This document shows positions 9,236 through 17,836 of a stretch of DNA of 64,000 bases, in pieces (the first letter of the stretch is position 1; each line of letters opens with the position of its first letter). The notes under the pieces were generated by a model. The model saw nothing but the letters and a program-made list of their open reading frames with translations, was not told the DNA's origin and searched no databases. Made by a program: the position numbers and the translations under genes. Origin of the DNA: JAKSSE01 sp045597645. Its GTDB lineage: Bacteria > Bacillota > Clostridia > Lachnospirales > Lachnospiraceae. The stretch is taken from positions 44,184-108,183 of the forward strand of contig JAZLKM010000048.1 in assembly GCA_045597645.1 (NCBI GenBank). The letters run 5' to 3'.

Positions 9236-9262
9236 TAAAGTATTTGGAAAAGCTTTCGATAT
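9236..9262 (+). promoter_or_regulatory. SigmaD (sigma28) promoter of flagellin 1
   Basis: TAAA at 9236-9239, exactly 15 bases, then TTCGATAT at 9255-9262: a near-consensus flagellar sigma promoter. It leaves a 5' leader of roughly 110 bases before the flagellin ATG at 9380, long enough for the CsrA sites described below. Confidence 0.85.
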
Positions 9263-9336
9263 ATAAAGTAAGTAAACAACATGTTACTTCACAACACGCT
9301 ATCAGGTGTGAGTAGCACATGGTAGCACAACCTACC

Positions 9337-9372
9337 ACTCTGGCAAGGAAGCCAGTGTAACATTCAAGGAGG
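9337..9372 (+). promoter_or_regulatory. Two CsrA-type binding sites in the flagellin 1 leader
   Basis: Site 1 is a hairpin: CTGGC (9340-9344) pairs with GCCAG (9351-9355), presenting the loop AAGGAA with GGA at 9347-9349; AC at 9337-9338 pairs further with GT at 9357-9358 across one mismatch. Site 2 is TCAAGGAGG at 9364-9372, which matches (A/U)CANGGANG and is also the Shine-Dalgarno sequence. B. subtilis hag has the same layout: one upstream hairpin site plus one over the ribosome site. Confidence 0.7.
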
Positions 9373-9379
9373 AATAATT

Positions 9380-10198
9380 ATGGTAGTACAGCACAATCTT
9401 ACAGCAATGAACACCAATCGTCAGCTCGGCATCACCACCGGTGGTCTCGCAAAGTCTACCGAGAAGCTGTCAAGCGGTTACAGAATTAACCGTGCAGCAG
9501 ATGATGCAGCAGGTCTTGCTATATCTGAGAAGATGCGTAGCCAGATCCGCGGCCTTAACAGGGCTTCAAAGAACTCAGAAGACGGTGTATCACTCGTACA
9601 GACCGCTGAAGGCGCTCTTAACGAAGTACACAGCATTCTGCAGCGTATGAACGAGCTTGCAACCCAGGCAGCAAACGATACCAACACATCTGCAGACCGT
9701 AGCCAGATCAAGCTTGAGATTGATCAGCTCGTATCTGAGATTGACCGTATCCAGTCTACCACCCAGTTCAACACCATGAACCTTCTCGATGGTTCATTCC
9801 AGAGCAAGAACCTTCAGGTTGGTTCACTTTCTGGACAGAAAATTGAGCTTAGCATCGACAACATGAATGCTAGCTCACTTGGACTTAGTGTAGATGGTAC
9901 AAAGGTATCAAGCTTCAGCTCAGCAGGTGAATCTATGTCAGCTATTCAGTCAGCGCTTGATATCGTATCTACCCAGAGAGCAGCACTTGGTGCTATTCAG
10001 AATCGTCTTGAGCACACTATTGCCAACCTTGATACCACAAGTGAGAATACTCAGGCAGCTGAGTCACGTCTCCGTGATACCGATATGGCATCTGAGATGG
10101 TTAACTACAGCAAGAACAACATCTTGCAGCAGGCTGGCCAGTCAATGCTCGCTCAGGCAAATCAGTCAAATCAGGGTGTACTTTCACTGCTTGGCTAA
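9380..10198 (+). CDS. Flagellin, copy 1
   Basis: 272 residues: a minimal flagellin made of the conserved D0/D1 ends with almost no variable centre. The N-terminus (VVQHNLTAMNTNRQLGIT, then KLSSGYRINRAADDAAGLAI) and C-terminus (ESRLRDTDMASEMVNYSKNN, then ILQQAGQSMLAQANQ) are textbook flagellin. Exported through the flagellar system to form the filament. Preceded by a sigma28 promoter and CsrA-type leader sites and followed by a strong terminator, so it is its own transcription unit. A close paralogue follows at 10391; a 102-base tract is identical between them. Codon use favours C-ending codons more than neighbouring genes, as expected for a highly expressed protein. Confidence 0.97.
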   Translation: MVVQHNLTAMNTNRQLGITTGGLAKSTEKLSSGYRINRAADDAAGLAISEKMRSQIRGLNRASKNSEDGVSLVQTAEGALNEVHSILQRMNELATQAANDTNTSADRSQIKLEIDQLVSEIDRIQSTTQFNTMNLLDGSFQSKNLQVGSLSGQKIELSIDNMNASSLGLSVDGTKVSSFSSAGESMSAIQSALDIVSTQRAALGAIQNRLEHTIANLDTTSENTQAAESRLRDTDMASEMVNYSKNNILQQAGQSMLAQANQSNQGVLSLLG

Positions 10199-10219
10199 TC
10201 TGTTCAATGAACTACCAGT

Positions 10220-10249
10220 CCTCCGGCTATGCCGGAGGATTTTTTTTTT
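10220..10249 (+). terminator. Terminator of flagellin 1
   Basis: CCTCCGGC (10220-10227) pairs perfectly with GCCGGAGG (10231-10238) over a TAT loop, followed by A and a run of ten T. Confidence 0.92.
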
Positions 10250-10267
10250 ATTTTTTTTGATTTGGGG

Positions 10268-10294
10268 TTAAGTTATGCAAAAAAGTTACGATAT
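10268..10294 (+). promoter_or_regulatory. SigmaD (sigma28)-type promoter of flagellin 2
   Basis: TTAA at 10268-10271 (or TAAG one base later with a 14-base spacer), then TACGATAT at 10287-10294. It resembles the flagellin 1 promoter but with a poorer -35, which may mean weaker expression. Confidence 0.65.
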
Positions 10295-10317
10295 ATATAA
10301 TAACTGAGAGGTGAAAA

Positions 10318-10382
10318 GGAATTCGCCTAGTACATATTTAAGGATAAAGATAAGGAAAAGGAATTCCGTCATCTCAAGGAGG
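10318..10382 (+). promoter_or_regulatory. Flagellin 2 leader with inverted repeat and CsrA-type site
   Basis: GGAATTC (10318-10324) can pair with GAATTCC (10361-10367), enclosing several GGA triplets. TCAAGGAGG at 10374-10382 is identical to the CsrA-type site over the flagellin 1 ribosome site. There is no short GGA-loop hairpin like that of flagellin 1. Confidence 0.45.
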
Positions 10383-10390
10383 AAAGAAAA

Positions 10391-11209
10391 ATGGTAGTAC
10401 AGCACAACCTTACAGCAATGAACGCAAACCGTCAGCTTGGTATCACAACTAATGATATGGGCAAGGCGACAGAGAAGCTTTCTAGTGGTTACAGAATCAA
10501 TCGTGCAGCAGATGATGCAGCAGGCCTTGCTATATCTGAGAAAATGCGCAGCCAGATCCGTGGCCTTAACAGAGCTTCAAAAAACTCTGAAGACGGTGTG
10601 TCTCTTGTGCAGACCGCTGAAGGCGCTCTTAACGAAGTACACAGCATTCTGCAGCGTATGAACGAGCTTGCAACCCAGGCAGCAAACGATACCAACACAT
10701 CTGCAGACCGTGGCCAGATAAAGCTGGAAATTGATCAGCTCGTATCAGAAATCGATAGAATTCAGTCTACAACTCAGTTTAATACCATGAACCTTCTCGA
10801 CGGTTCTTTTGCGGATAAGAATCTTCAGGTTGGATCAATCTGTGGTCAGGCTATCACAATTAATATTGATAATATGAAAGCTAGCGTGCTAGGACTTAGT
10901 ATAGACGATACAAAAGTTTCTAGTTTCACATCTGCAGGCGATACCATGAGCAGAGTGCAGTCAGCACTGGACATCGTATCTACCCAGAGAGCAAAGCTTG
11001 GTGCTATCCAGAACCGTCTCGAGCATACTATTGCCAACCTTGATACAACTAGTGAGAATACTGCTGCTGCAGAGTCTCGTCTGCGTGATACTGATATGGC
11101 AGAGATGATGGTAACCTACAGCAAGAATAACATCTTGCAGCAGGCTGGCCAGTCAATGCTTGCTCAGGCAAACCAGGCAACACAGGGAGTGCTTTCTCTC
11201 CTTCAGTAA
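10391..11209 (+). CDS. Flagellin, copy 2
   Basis: 272 residues, same length as copy 1 and aligning without gaps. The D0/D1 ends are almost identical; most replacements lie at residues about 145-200 and in the last 45 residues (AEMMVTYSKNN, ANQATQGVLSLLQ). It carries all flagellin landmarks (LSSGYRINRAADDAAGLAIS, RDTDMAEM). Own promoter, leader and terminator, so the two flagellins can be expressed separately. Whether both enter one filament or one is a minor subunit cannot be told from sequence. Confidence 0.97.
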   Translation: MVVQHNLTAMNANRQLGITTNDMGKATEKLSSGYRINRAADDAAGLAISEKMRSQIRGLNRASKNSEDGVSLVQTAEGALNEVHSILQRMNELATQAANDTNTSADRGQIKLEIDQLVSEIDRIQSTTQFNTMNLLDGSFADKNLQVGSICGQAITINIDNMKASVLGLSIDDTKVSSFTSAGDTMSRVQSALDIVSTQRAKLGAIQNRLEHTIANLDTTSENTAAAESRLRDTDMAEMMVTYSKNNILQQAGQSMLAQANQATQGVLSLLQ

Positions 11210-11214
11210 TGCAA

Positions 11215-11260
11215 TTGTTTACGAGCAAGTAGCAAAGCGGATTGCGAATAACATTGAAAT
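11215..11260 (+). repeat. Dispersed repeat, copy A
   Basis: A 46-base segment directly after the flagellin 2 stop codon. It matches 51755-51800 at 36 of 46 positions without gaps, including the shared blocks CAAGTAG, AAGCG and ATTGCGAATA. Both copies are intergenic and in the same orientation. Function unknown. Confidence 0.6.
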
Positions 11261-11270
11261 AAGATACAGC

Positions 11271-11299
11271 GCCCTGCGGTACTCCGCGGGGCCTTTTTT
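11271..11299 (+). terminator. Terminator of flagellin 2
   Basis: GCCCTGCGG (11271-11279) pairs with CCGCGGGGC (11284-11292) with one G-U pair, loop TACT, then C and six T. Confidence 0.9.
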
Positions 11300-11347
11300 A
11301 TGATATATTGTACATAGAATAGAGTTTTACATATGAGAGGGGAATCT

Positions 11348-13054
11348 ATGGGCAAGAGCATAAATGGAATAAGTATTCTGTATCCTACTGGGTATATTAA
11401 TGGCTATAAAGAAATATCAGATATTACCATTCATGATTTAGGCATTGATGTATTAGTCAAGAAAATTGCAGGAAAAGAAGTAGAGCAACAGTTAATATTA
11501 CGCGTGTTGAAGAAAATGACACCAGATCCTGCTGTGACAAAATATAGGGCAGACGTATTTATGGATATATACAATAATCCTAAAATGCAGGAAGAACTGA
11601 TGGAGATTATGGACAAGATAAATTTTCTAAGGGACTATGGGAGCTTGAAAAGAGAATTTGATGAGTCTGCAGGAACCTGGGATTTGCTGCATAGGTTAGA
11701 TGAAATTAAGGATTATATTGTATGTGTGGAGGCGATACATAAATGTCTGAGTGATGTAAATATAGAGTCAGAAGGCCTTATAAGATTAAAAGATTACGTT
11801 AAGTCATTGTATGAAGAAAAAGGTTTTGATGAATTAAAAAAAGATATAGCTGAATTAAAGGTTACGACCTCAAACTTAAGAAGTGTGACACTTGGGATAA
11901 ATCTTAATGATAGATTCGAGGCTGAAAGTATGGGACTTGTGTCCATTAATAGCAAGTCATTTACAAAATCAAACCTGATAAGTAACTTTTGCGATTTTGT
12001 GTCAACTAAGGATAGGATTGCTGATTCTCAAGAATGGGATAATAACTACAAGTATCAGCCTATTACGCCGAACATGGTTAACACACAAGGGGCGTTGGAA
12101 CATTTTGGTAGAGCAACTGCGGTTATGGCCAATCCTATATTGGCAGGAATAGCGGCTATTCCGTCAGGAGACAGTGCCCAAGATTCGACAAGGTATATTG
12201 AGCGAATGGCCGATCATATGCTTTCTATAATGGTTAAAAAGCTAAGGGAAGTATTGAAAAAATATGTTACTGTAACAATAACAGACATAACAAATCTTAT
12301 ACCGGAGTTTATCTTTTATTCACGCTTTGCAGAGTATGTTAATGATTTGAAATCAAGAGGAATGCATTTCTGCAAACCGGAGCTCTCAGATAACAAGGAT
12401 ATGCTAATGAGCGCCAAAGGGGTTTACAATTTAAAGCTCACAGAAGTGGCAAGCACGTTTGATGATATAGTTACAAATGATTTAGTATTTGATAGTGAAA
12501 AGCTAGTATATATCCTTACAGGTGCAAACCGAGGAGGAAAGACTACTATAACACAGGCAGTAGGGATACTATATGTACTTGCTCAAGCAGGAATATATGT
12601 GCCAGGGGATGGATTTACTTTTTCGCCGGTAGATGGGATTTACACACATTTTCCCGCTGACGAAGATAAGACTTTAGATCTTGGAAGGCTGGGGGAAGAG
12701 TGTAAGCGGTTCAAGGAGATGTATCAAGATAGTACCAGCAACAGCCTGCTTTTACTGAATGAGACATTTTCGACAACATCCTTTGAGGAGGGCTATTATA
12801 TAGCGAAGGATTCAGTAAAAGCTATATTGAACAAAGGTGTGAGGACAATATATAACACACATATGCATAAACTTGCTTATGATATAAATGAGCTTAATGA
12901 AATATCCGGAAAAGGAAAGGCAGCTTCACTAGTGGTTAAATCAGAGTCAGGAAAACGTTCATTTAAAGTGGAGGTAGCGCCTCCTGAAGGGATGTCATAT
13001 GCTAAAGACATCGCTGAAAAATATGGCGTTACGTATGAGATGCTAACAAAATAA
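11348..13054 (+). CDS. MutS-related ATPase (MutS domain V family)
   Basis: 568 residues. The C-terminal third is a MutS-type ABC ATPase domain: Walker A GANRGGKTT at about residue 393, then a Walker B region at about 468 reading LLLLNETFSTTS, where canonical MutS/MutS2 have 'xxxDE-G-GT'; the aspartate is therefore Asn, followed by the catalytic Glu. A His-containing segment (YNTHMHKLA) matches the MutS H-loop 'TH--L'. The N-terminal 380 residues are helical (clamp/lever-like) with no MutS mismatch-reading domain and no MutS2 Smr domain, so a mismatch repair role should not be assumed. I chose ATG 11348 over 11333 because GAGAGGGG sits correctly before it. It follows the flagellins but has its own unit, ended by the hairpin at 13060. 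Confidence 0.8.
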   Translation: MGKSINGISILYPTGYINGYKEISDITIHDLGIDVLVKKIAGKEVEQQLILRVLKKMTPDPAVTKYRADVFMDIYNNPKMQEELMEIMDKINFLRDYGSLKREFDESAGTWDLLHRLDEIKDYIVCVEAIHKCLSDVNIESEGLIRLKDYVKSLYEEKGFDELKKDIAELKVTTSNLRSVTLGINLNDRFEAESMGLVSINSKSFTKSNLISNFCDFVSTKDRIADSQEWDNNYKYQPITPNMVNTQGALEHFGRATAVMANPILAGIAAIPSGDSAQDSTRYIERMADHMLSIMVKKLREVLKKYVTVTITDITNLIPEFIFYSRFAEYVNDLKSRGMHFCKPELSDNKDMLMSAKGVYNLKLTEVASTFDDIVTNDLVFDSEKLVYILTGANRGGKTTITQAVGILYVLAQAGIYVPGDGFTFSPVDGIYTHFPADEDKTLDLGRLGEECKRFKEMYQDSTSNSLLLLNETFSTTSFEEGYYIAKDSVKAILNKGVRTIYNTHMHKLAYDINELNEISGKGKAASLVVKSESGKRSFKVEVAPPEGMSYAKDIAEKYGVTYEMLTK

Positions 13055-13059
13055 AAGTG

Positions 13060-13080
13060 GCCCACGATACTCTCGTGGGC
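13060..13080. terminator. Bidirectional terminator between the MutS-like gene and the purF-like gene
   Basis: GCCCACGA (13060-13067) pairs with TCGTGGGC (13073-13080), loop TACTC. A-rich sequence on the left and T-rich on the right allow use on both strands; the two genes converge here. Confidence 0.8.
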
Positions 13081-13099
13081 TACTTATTATTTTAATTAG

Positions 13100-14503
13100 T
13101 TATTCTTCGCCGTTCCAGCAGTATGTGCAGAGCTTATCGTGATCAATGCCGACAGAGTCAAGCATATCATCTAATCTGTGATATCTAAGTGATGTAAAGT
13201 TTAGCTTTTGCCTAATACCTTCAATCATATTTTCATACTTTTCAGAGTCTGGATTAGCGTATTCCTGAAGAATTTCTTTGGTCACATTGCCGTTTTCCAA
13301 CTCAGCAATAACCACTCGGGCTATTAGCTCCATTTCTGAAGTTGACCTTGAGAAGTTAAGGTATTTACAGCCAAATAGCAATGGAGGACATGCAGGTCGA
13401 ATGTGAACTTCCTTTGCGCCACTTTCGTATAAGAACTCTGTGGTTTCACGTAGCTGTGTACCGCGTACTATTGAGTCATCGATTAGTAGAAGTTTTTTAT
13501 CCTTTATTAACTCATGTACAGGAATAAGCTTCATCTTTGCGATAAGATTGCGCTGCTTTTGCATGGTGGGCATGAATGAACGTGGCCATGTAGGAGTATA
13601 CTTTACAAATGGCCTTGAGAAAGGTATCCCTGACTCGTTAGCATATCCGATTGCATGTGCAGTACCTGAATCTGGAACTCCAGCGACTACGTCTATGTCT
13701 ACATGATCTCTTCTAGCTAAAAGTGTGCCGCAATTATAGCGCATCTGTTCTACGCTTACGCCTTCGTAAGATGCAGATGGATAACCGTAATATACCCAAA
13801 GGAAGGTACATATCTTCATCTTATCACCTGGTTGAACAAGCGTCTTACAATTATCTGCATCGAAAACAACAATCTCACCAGGACCTAGTTCTCTATCATC
13901 CTGATAACCTAGATTTAGATATGAAAAACTTTCAAAGCATGCGCATCTTGCCCCGTCTTTTTTGCCTAACACTACAGGTGTGCGCCCCATTTTGTCTCGT
14001 GCAGCATAAATGCCCTTCGGTGTTAGTAATAGCAGAGATAGTGAACCATCTATAGTATCGAGGGCATATTTAATACCCTCGATGAGATTAGGCTTTTGAT
14101 TAATCATGGCTGCGACGAGCTCAGTAGGATTGACCTCGCCACTTGTCATCTCAAAAAAGTGAGTTCCGTTTGCAAGAATCTGCTGAGCAATTTCTTCAGC
14201 GTTGTTTATTTTGCTCACCGTTGTGATTGCGTAAGTGCCATGGTGAGATCTTACCAACAGAGGCTGTGCTTCGTAGTCAGAAATACATCCTATACCGAAT
14301 TCGCCTACTAAATCTTCCACTTCTTTGTCAAATTTTGTACGAAAAGGAGTGTTTTGGATGTTGTGTATAGATCTGCAAAATCCATTTTCGCCGTATGTAG
14401 CCATTCCGGCACGTCTTGTGCCGAGGTGTGAATGGTAGTCCGTACCAAAGAATAAATCAAAGTTACAATTTTCTTTGGCTGCTACTCCAAAAAATCCGCC
14501 CAT
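13100..14503 (-). CDS. PurF-like amidophosphoribosyltransferase homologue without the catalytic cysteine
   Basis: 467 residues with the two-domain layout of PurF: an N-terminal class II glutaminase (Ntn) domain and a C-terminal phosphoribosyltransferase domain. The PRPP loop is intact (KKLLLIDDSIVRGTQLRET), as are 'VVAGVPDSGTAHAIGYA' and a PurF-like C-terminus (CTYCWNGEE). Normal PurF starts, after processing, with the nucleophile Cys of 'CGIFG' or 'CGVFG'; here the start reads MGGFFGV, so Gly occupies that place. Glutamine hydrolysis by the usual mechanism should be lost. The TDYHSHLGTRRAGMATYG segment keeps the glutamine-pocket region. It may use free ammonia, act on another donor, or be regulatory. 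Cotranscribed with carB (17-base gap). Start ATG follows AGGAG. Confidence 0.8.
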   Translation of the reverse strand: MGGFFGVAAKENCNFDLFFGTDYHSHLGTRRAGMATYGENGFCRSIHNIQNTPFRTKFDKEVEDLVGEFGIGCISDYEAQPLLVRSHHGTYAITTVSKINNAEEIAQQILANGTHFFEMTSGEVNPTELVAAMINQKPNLIEGIKYALDTIDGSLSLLLLTPKGIYAARDKMGRTPVVLGKKDGARCACFESFSYLNLGYQDDRELGPGEIVVFDADNCKTLVQPGDKMKICTFLWVYYGYPSASYEGVSVEQMRYNCGTLLARRDHVDIDVVAGVPDSGTAHAIGYANESGIPFSRPFVKYTPTWPRSFMPTMQKQRNLIAKMKLIPVHELIKDKKLLLIDDSIVRGTQLRETTEFLYESGAKEVHIRPACPPLLFGCKYLNFSRSTSEMELIARVVIAELENGNVTKEILQEYANPDSEKYENMIEGIRQKLNFTSLRYHRLDDMLDSVGIDHDKLCTYCWNGEE

Positions 14504-14520
14504 TTTTTTCTCCTAAGAAA

Positions 14521-17500
14521 TTATTGCTTATCCTTAATGCTACTATGAAGTGTCTGCAGAGAACTAATTTCTCCGGTAGGATTCTTCTTAATGTATGAAA
14601 TACCTTCTGCGGCAGCTCTTGCAGCAGCTATGGTCGTCATGTATGGAGTCTTTGTCTTGATGGCAGCTTTTCTGAGGTAGCTATCATCATTTACGCTGTC
14701 TTTTCCTACAGGAGAGTTGATTATAAGGTCAATCTCGTTGTTGGTGATTGCATCTAATACATTCGGACGGCCCTCATAGAGCTTTTTAATCTTCTCTGCA
14801 GGTATGTTTGCAGCGTTGATGAGGTCGCAGGTGGTGCCAGTTGCTACAATCTTGAAGCCATTTTCATGGAACATCTTTGCAACTTCTACTACTTCGTCCT
14901 TATCCTTGCGGTTAACAGATATAAGTACGGTTCCCTCTGTAGGAAGCTTGCCGCCTACACCTTCCTGTGCCTTAAGGAAAGCTTCACCGTAGGAAGCTGA
15001 AAGACCAAGAACCTCTCCGGTTGAGCGCATCTCAGGTCCAAGTACAGGGTCAACCTCCTGGAACATATTGAATGGGAAAGCAGCCTCTTTTACGCCGTAG
15101 TAAGGAATATCCTGCTCCTTAAGTGCTGGAACCGGTGAAGGCTTGCCGGTAAGCTCGCTAGTAATAATCTCTGTTGCAAGAGGAACCATTCTGATGTTGC
15201 AGACCTTTGAAACAAGCGGAACAGTACGTGATGCACGCGGATTTGCCTCAAGAACATATACCTTGCCGTTCTCGATAGCATACTGCATATTCATAAGTCC
15301 TTTTACGTGCATTTCCTCTGCAATCTTGCGAGTGTATTCCTTTATGGTGCGTACATTCTCCTCGGAGATGTGTACTGAAGGAATGATACAAGCAGAATCA
15401 CCTGAATGAACACCTGCAAGCTCAATGTGCTCCATAACAGCAGGAACAAATGCATGCTCACCATCGCTGATAGCATCTGACTCACACTCAAGAGCGTGAT
15501 TGAGGAATCTGTCAATAAGAATAGGTCTGTCTGGAGTAACACCAACAGCAGCCTGCATATAGCTAGTCATGCTCTCGTCGTCATATACGACTTCCATTCC
15601 ACGTCCGCCAAGAACGTATGAAGGACGAACCATAACAGGATATCCGATTCCGTTTGCAATCTCGATTGCCTCTTCAACGGTTGTAGCCATTCCTGATTCA
15701 GGCATCGGAATGCCAAGCTTATCCATCATCTCGCGGAAAAGATCTCTATCTTCAGCAAGGTCGATTACTGCAGGAGAAGTGCCAAGAATCTTTACGCCGT
15801 TCTTTTCAAGATCTGAAGCTAGGTTAAGAGGAGTCTGTCCTCCGAACTGTGCGATTACACCAAGTGGCTTCTCCTTTTTGTAAATGCTGAGAACGTCTTC
15901 AAGTGTAAGGGGCTCAAAGTAAAGCTTATCTGAAGTATCGTAGTCGGTAGATACGGTCTCTGGATTGCAGTTTACAATGATTGTCTCGAAGCCAAGCTTC
16001 TTGAGAGCAAGAGCTGCGTGTACGCAGCAGTAGTCAAACTCAATACCCTGTCCGATACGGTTTGGACCGCCGCCAAGGATCATAATCTTGTTATTATTTG
16101 TTACAGGATTCTTGTCCTCTGAGTTGTATGTTGAGTAATAGTAAGCGCTATCCTTGGTTCCAGATACGTGAACGCCTTCCCATGCTTCCTCGACACCAAG
16201 GCTGATGCGTTTGTTGCGAATTTCATCCTCAGAAATCTCAAGAAGCTGGCTAAGGTACTTATCAGAGAAGCCATCTTTTTTAGCCTGGATAAGCAAATCA
16301 TCTGCTGGAAGAGAACCTTTTGACTTAAGGATTTCCTCTTCCTCCTCTACTAGCTCGCGCATCTGATCAATGAAGTAATGCTTAACCTTAGTAAGCTCAA
16401 ATATTTCATCATTAGTAGCACCCTTGCGGATAGCTTCATACATTACAAAGTATCTCTCAGAAGAAGGAGTAATCAGCTTGCTAAGAAGCTCGTCCTTTGA
16501 AAGTGAGTCAAAATTTTTAGCGTGGCCAAGTCCATAGCGGCCAGTCTCGAGGCTTCGAATAGCCTTCTGGAAAGCCTCTTTGTAGGTTTTTCCAATGCTC
16601 ATTACCTCGCCAACTGCGCGCATCTGAGTTCCAAGCTTATCTTCAACATTCTTGAATTTTTCAAATGCCCAGCGAGCAAACTTGATAACAACGTAGTCAC
16701 CGTCTGGAACATATTTGTCAAGAGTGCCATATTTTCCGCATTCAATGTCCTTAAGGGTAAGTCCAGAAGCAAGCATTGCAGAAACAAGAGCTATCGGGAA
16801 ACCAGTTGCCTTTGATGCAAGAGCTGATGATCGTGATGTACGAGGATTAATCTCGATAACAATAATTCTGTCTGATACAGGATCATGAGCAAACTGAACG
16901 TTAGTTCCACCGATTACCTGCACTTTATCAACTATTTTATATGCCTGTTCCTGAAGACGCTTCTGACATTCTTCAGAAATAGTAAGCATAGGAGCTGAGC
17001 AGAAGGAATCGCCAGTATGCACTCCGAGTGGGTCGATGTTCTCTATGAAGCATACAGTAATCATGTTGCCTTCGCTATCGCGGACAACCTCAAGCTCGAG
17101 CTCTTCCCAACCGAGGATTGACTCCTCAACAAGAACCTGTCCTACAAGGCTGGCCTGAAGACCTCTAGCGCATACTGTTTTTAACTCTTCTTTATTGTAA
17201 ACAAGGCCGCCACCGGCACCACCCATGGTGTATGCAGGACGAAGCACTACAGGGTAACCAAGATTGTCGGCTATTGCAAGAGCCTCATCTACAGAGTAAG
17301 CAACTTCACTTCTAGCCATCTCGATACCAAGGCTGTCCATGGTTTTCTTGAACTCAATTCTGTCTTCGCCACGCTCAATGGCATCAACCTGAACACCGAT
17401 TACTTTAACATTGTATTTGTCAAGAATTCCGGCTTTATTTAGCTCAGAACAAAGGTTAAGACCTGACTGTCCTCCAAGATTGGGGAGCAAAGCATCAGGT

Positions 17501-17745
17501 CTTTCTTTGGCAATAATCTGCTCTAAACGGTCAACGTTAAGCGGTTCGATATAAGTTACATCTGCGGTCTCAGGATCGGTCATGATAGTGGCTGGGTTTG
17601 AATTAACAAGAACTATCTCATATCCAAGCTTTTTAAGTGCTTTACATGCCTGGGTACCAGAATAGTCAAACTCACAAGCCTGTCCTATAACGATAGGACC
17701 TGAGCCGATAATCAGTACTTTATTAATGTCTGTTCTCTTTGGCAT
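14521..17745 (-). CDS. carB: Carbamoyl-phosphate synthase large subunit
   Basis: 1074 residues, full length. Two tandem ATP-grasp halves are visible: N-half NKVLIIGSGPIVIGQACEFD and C-half NKIMILGGGPNRIGQGIEFD, each followed by its ATP-grasp core (LRPAYTMGGAGGGL; VRPSYVLGGRGMEV). The C-terminal MGS-like allosteric domain runs from about residue 935 (TVLISVNRKDKDEVVEVAKM) to the end. It makes carbamoyl phosphate from bicarbonate, ammonia and two ATP for pyrimidine and arginine synthesis, receiving ammonia from CarA. carA is not in this window; instead the next gene of the operon is the PurF-like protein. A good sigmaA promoter lies upstream. Confidence 0.97.
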   Translation of the reverse strand: MPKRTDINKVLIIGSGPIVIGQACEFDYSGTQACKALKKLGYEIVLVNSNPATIMTDPETADVTYIEPLNVDRLEQIIAKERPDALLPNLGGQSGLNLCSELNKAGILDKYNVKVIGVQVDAIERGEDRIEFKKTMDSLGIEMARSEVAYSVDEALAIADNLGYPVVLRPAYTMGGAGGGLVYNKEELKTVCARGLQASLVGQVLVEESILGWEELELEVVRDSEGNMITVCFIENIDPLGVHTGDSFCSAPMLTISEECQKRLQEQAYKIVDKVQVIGGTNVQFAHDPVSDRIIVIEINPRTSRSSALASKATGFPIALVSAMLASGLTLKDIECGKYGTLDKYVPDGDYVVIKFARWAFEKFKNVEDKLGTQMRAVGEVMSIGKTYKEAFQKAIRSLETGRYGLGHAKNFDSLSKDELLSKLITPSSERYFVMYEAIRKGATNDEIFELTKVKHYFIDQMRELVEEEEEILKSKGSLPADDLLIQAKKDGFSDKYLSQLLEISEDEIRNKRISLGVEEAWEGVHVSGTKDSAYYYSTYNSEDKNPVTNNNKIMILGGGPNRIGQGIEFDYCCVHAALALKKLGFETIIVNCNPETVSTDYDTSDKLYFEPLTLEDVLSIYKKEKPLGVIAQFGGQTPLNLASDLEKNGVKILGTSPAVIDLAEDRDLFREMMDKLGIPMPESGMATTVEEAIEIANGIGYPVMVRPSYVLGGRGMEVVYDDESMTSYMQAAVGVTPDRPILIDRFLNHALECESDAISDGEHAFVPAVMEHIELAGVHSGDSACIIPSVHISEENVRTIKEYTRKIAEEMHVKGLMNMQYAIENGKVYVLEANPRASRTVPLVSKVCNIRMVPLATEIITSELTGKPSPVPALKEQDIPYYGVKEAAFPFNMFQEVDPVLGPEMRSTGEVLGLSASYGEAFLKAQEGVGGKLPTEGTVLISVNRKDKDEVVEVAKMFHENGFKIVATGTTCDLINAANIPAEKIKKLYEGRPNVLDAITNNEIDLIINSPVGKDSVNDDSYLRKAAIKTKTPYMTTIAAARAAAEGISYIKKNPTGEISSLQTLHSSIKDKQ

Positions 17746-17792
17746 AGCTTTCTCCTTTATCTATATGGAAGTTGCGTTTTTCCTAATTAACT

Positions 17793-17820
17793 ATCATACC
17801 ACTACTTTGGAATATCTCAA
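17793..17820 (-). promoter_or_regulatory. SigmaA-type promoter of carB
   Basis: On the - strand TTGAGA (17820-17815), 16 bases, TATGAT (17798-17793). It lies about 50 bases before the carB start; the short leader leaves no room for a PyrR-type attenuator. Confidence 0.6.
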
Positions 17821-17836
17821 ACTGTTATTTTCAATA

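Noticed and set aside
9441..10271. Extra + strand frames inside flagellin 1 (9441-9650, 9894-10271)
   Set aside because: They lie in other frames of a clear flagellin gene, have no ribosome site and owe their openness to the biased codon use of the flagellin.
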